A DNA stretch of 64,000 nucleotides, from assembly GCA_004519485.1 (NCBI GenBank), contig CP038121.1:372001-436000 (forward strand), in the 5' to 3' direction. The stretch's first letter is position 1. Each line of letters opens with the position of its first letter. This stretch comes from Nannochloropsis oceanica (taxonomy: Eukaryota > Sar > Eustigmatophyceae > Eustigmatales > Monodopsidaceae). This document shows positions 63,462 to 64,000 of the stretch, one piece after another. The notes under the pieces were generated by a model. It made no database searches, had not been told where the DNA came from, and saw only the letters and a program-made list of their open reading frames with translations. A program made the position numbers and the translations under genes.

Positions 63462-64000
63462 ATGTCGGGCCCGGAAGATGATGCGCCCAAGGCGCCTGCG
63501 GCTGCTGCTGAAGGAGCAGAAGGCACCACCACCAAGGCAGCCGAGGGAGGAGAGGGAGGGGAAGCAGCAGCGGCAGAGCAAGCCCCTTCGAACGGCGCAG
63601 GTGGTGCGCACAAAGAAGACGAAACTGACCTGCCTGTGGCATCGACCAAGAGGGAGGAGGGCAGCCCAGAGGAAGGAGAGGAGGGCAAGAACAAGCGCAG
63701 CAAGGACAAAGAACGTCGGCGTCGTTCCCGCTCTCCTCGGGGCAGCAGCCGTGGCAGGAAGGAGAAGCGAAAGAGCCGCTCTCGTTCCAACAGCCCGCGG
63801 GGGGACAGGAGAAAGCGCAGTCGCGAGCGTGAGCGTGGTAGTGGCAGTCGTCGCTCCCGTCGCTCGGCGAGCGCGAGTCGAAGCCCATCCCCCTCTTCGT
63901 CTCGACGGGCCCGGCGTCGTGAGAGGGTCAATAACTGGGATAAGCCACCTGAGGCCGTTCCTGGCCTTGTGACTGGACTGCCTGCCCTAGGAGGATTGAC
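63462..64000 (+). CDS. U2AF65-like SR-rich splicing factor, 5' part
   Basis: Open to the right edge of the window. The ATG at 63462 gives MSGPEDDAPKAP, an Ala/Glu/Gly-rich start, then a long Arg-Ser region (RRRRSRSPRGSSRGRKEKRK; KRSRERERGSGSRRSRRS) and RERVNNWDKPPEAVPGLVTG. RS domain followed by a WDxPP box is the U2AF large-subunit N-terminus (the U2AF35-binding Trp ligand region; human ...YWDVPPPGFE). RRMs would lie outside this window. Other SR/RS proteins cannot be excluded. Confidence 0.6.
   Translation, partial: MSGPEDDAPKAPAAAAEGAEGTTTKAAEGGEGGEAAAAEQAPSNGAGGAHKEDETDLPVASTKREEGSPEEGEEGKNKRSKDKERRRRSRSPRGSSRGRKEKRKSRSRSNSPRGDRRKRSRERERGSGSRRSRRSASASRSPSPSSSRRARRRERVNNWDKPPEAVPGLVTGLPALGGL

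Noticed and set aside
63298-63931. Minus-strand open frames opposite the SR-rich gene
   Set aside because: Mirror of the Arg/Ser coding sequence on the plus strand, where the WDKPP box and ATG context make better sense.

Overview
This is eukaryotic nuclear DNA, most likely from a heterokont (stramenopile) alga and possibly a eustigmatophyte of the Nannochloropsis/Microchloropsis type. Three points support this. The genes have short introns with GT/AG (once GC/AG) ends. Three predicted plastid proteins (a CbbY-like phosphatase, NDC1 and an M41-like protein) begin with a signal peptide followed by an ASAF-type Ala/Ser-Phe cleavage motif. The gene set is conserved eukaryotic (eIF3i, LSM5, TFIIS, XRCC3, CTF8, U2AF-like). 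The assignment is inference; no organellar or rRNA marker is present. CCCTCCCT/GGGAGGGA microsatellite is spread through introns, intergenic DNA and even exons.

Layout. 0-8.5 kb: a linker-histone-like gene, a divergent pair of plastid-enzyme genes (CbbY-like and NDC1) and the RAD51 paralogue XRCC3. 10-19 kb: a five-exon DOMON/copper monooxygenase of the DBH/PHM family, a MOCOS-like desulfurase with a signal peptide, TFIIS, and a TLC-domain membrane protein. 20-33 kb: a single-pass polyQ membrane protein, a redox-inactive thioredoxin-fold protein, eIF3i, LSM5 and a 1373-residue low-complexity protein with a zinc ribbon. 33-42.3 kb is an accessory, transposon-rich island. It holds two ~400-bp direct repeats that end in a Fanzor/TnpB-type (OrfB) zinc ribbon, with a six-hairpin glycosidase gene between them, followed by Helitron fragments in both orientations and long CTC/GAG microsatellites. 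42.7-64 kb: a BRCT-containing family X DNA polymerase, a sulfotransferase, the M41-like plastid protein, a poxvirus-VP39-like cap methyltransferase gene whose large intron holds a Ty3/gypsy fossil, ceramide synthase, CTF8, a GH1 beta-glucosidase, a beta-propeller-like secreted or anchored protein, and the 5' end of a U2AF65-like SR protein.

The most interesting signal is the Fanzor-type element family at about 21.9, 33.2 and 39.4 kb. Its non-coding 3' flank keeps the same three small hairpins in all three copies with pairing-preserving changes. That is what one expects if this flank is a transposon end that doubles as a guide (omega) RNA scaffold. Only the C-terminal Fanzor segment survives here, so these copies are remnants, but they point to a family that should have fuller members elsewhere in the genome. 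Gene models were built by eye from conserved protein motifs and splice signals; the intron positions given are predictions.
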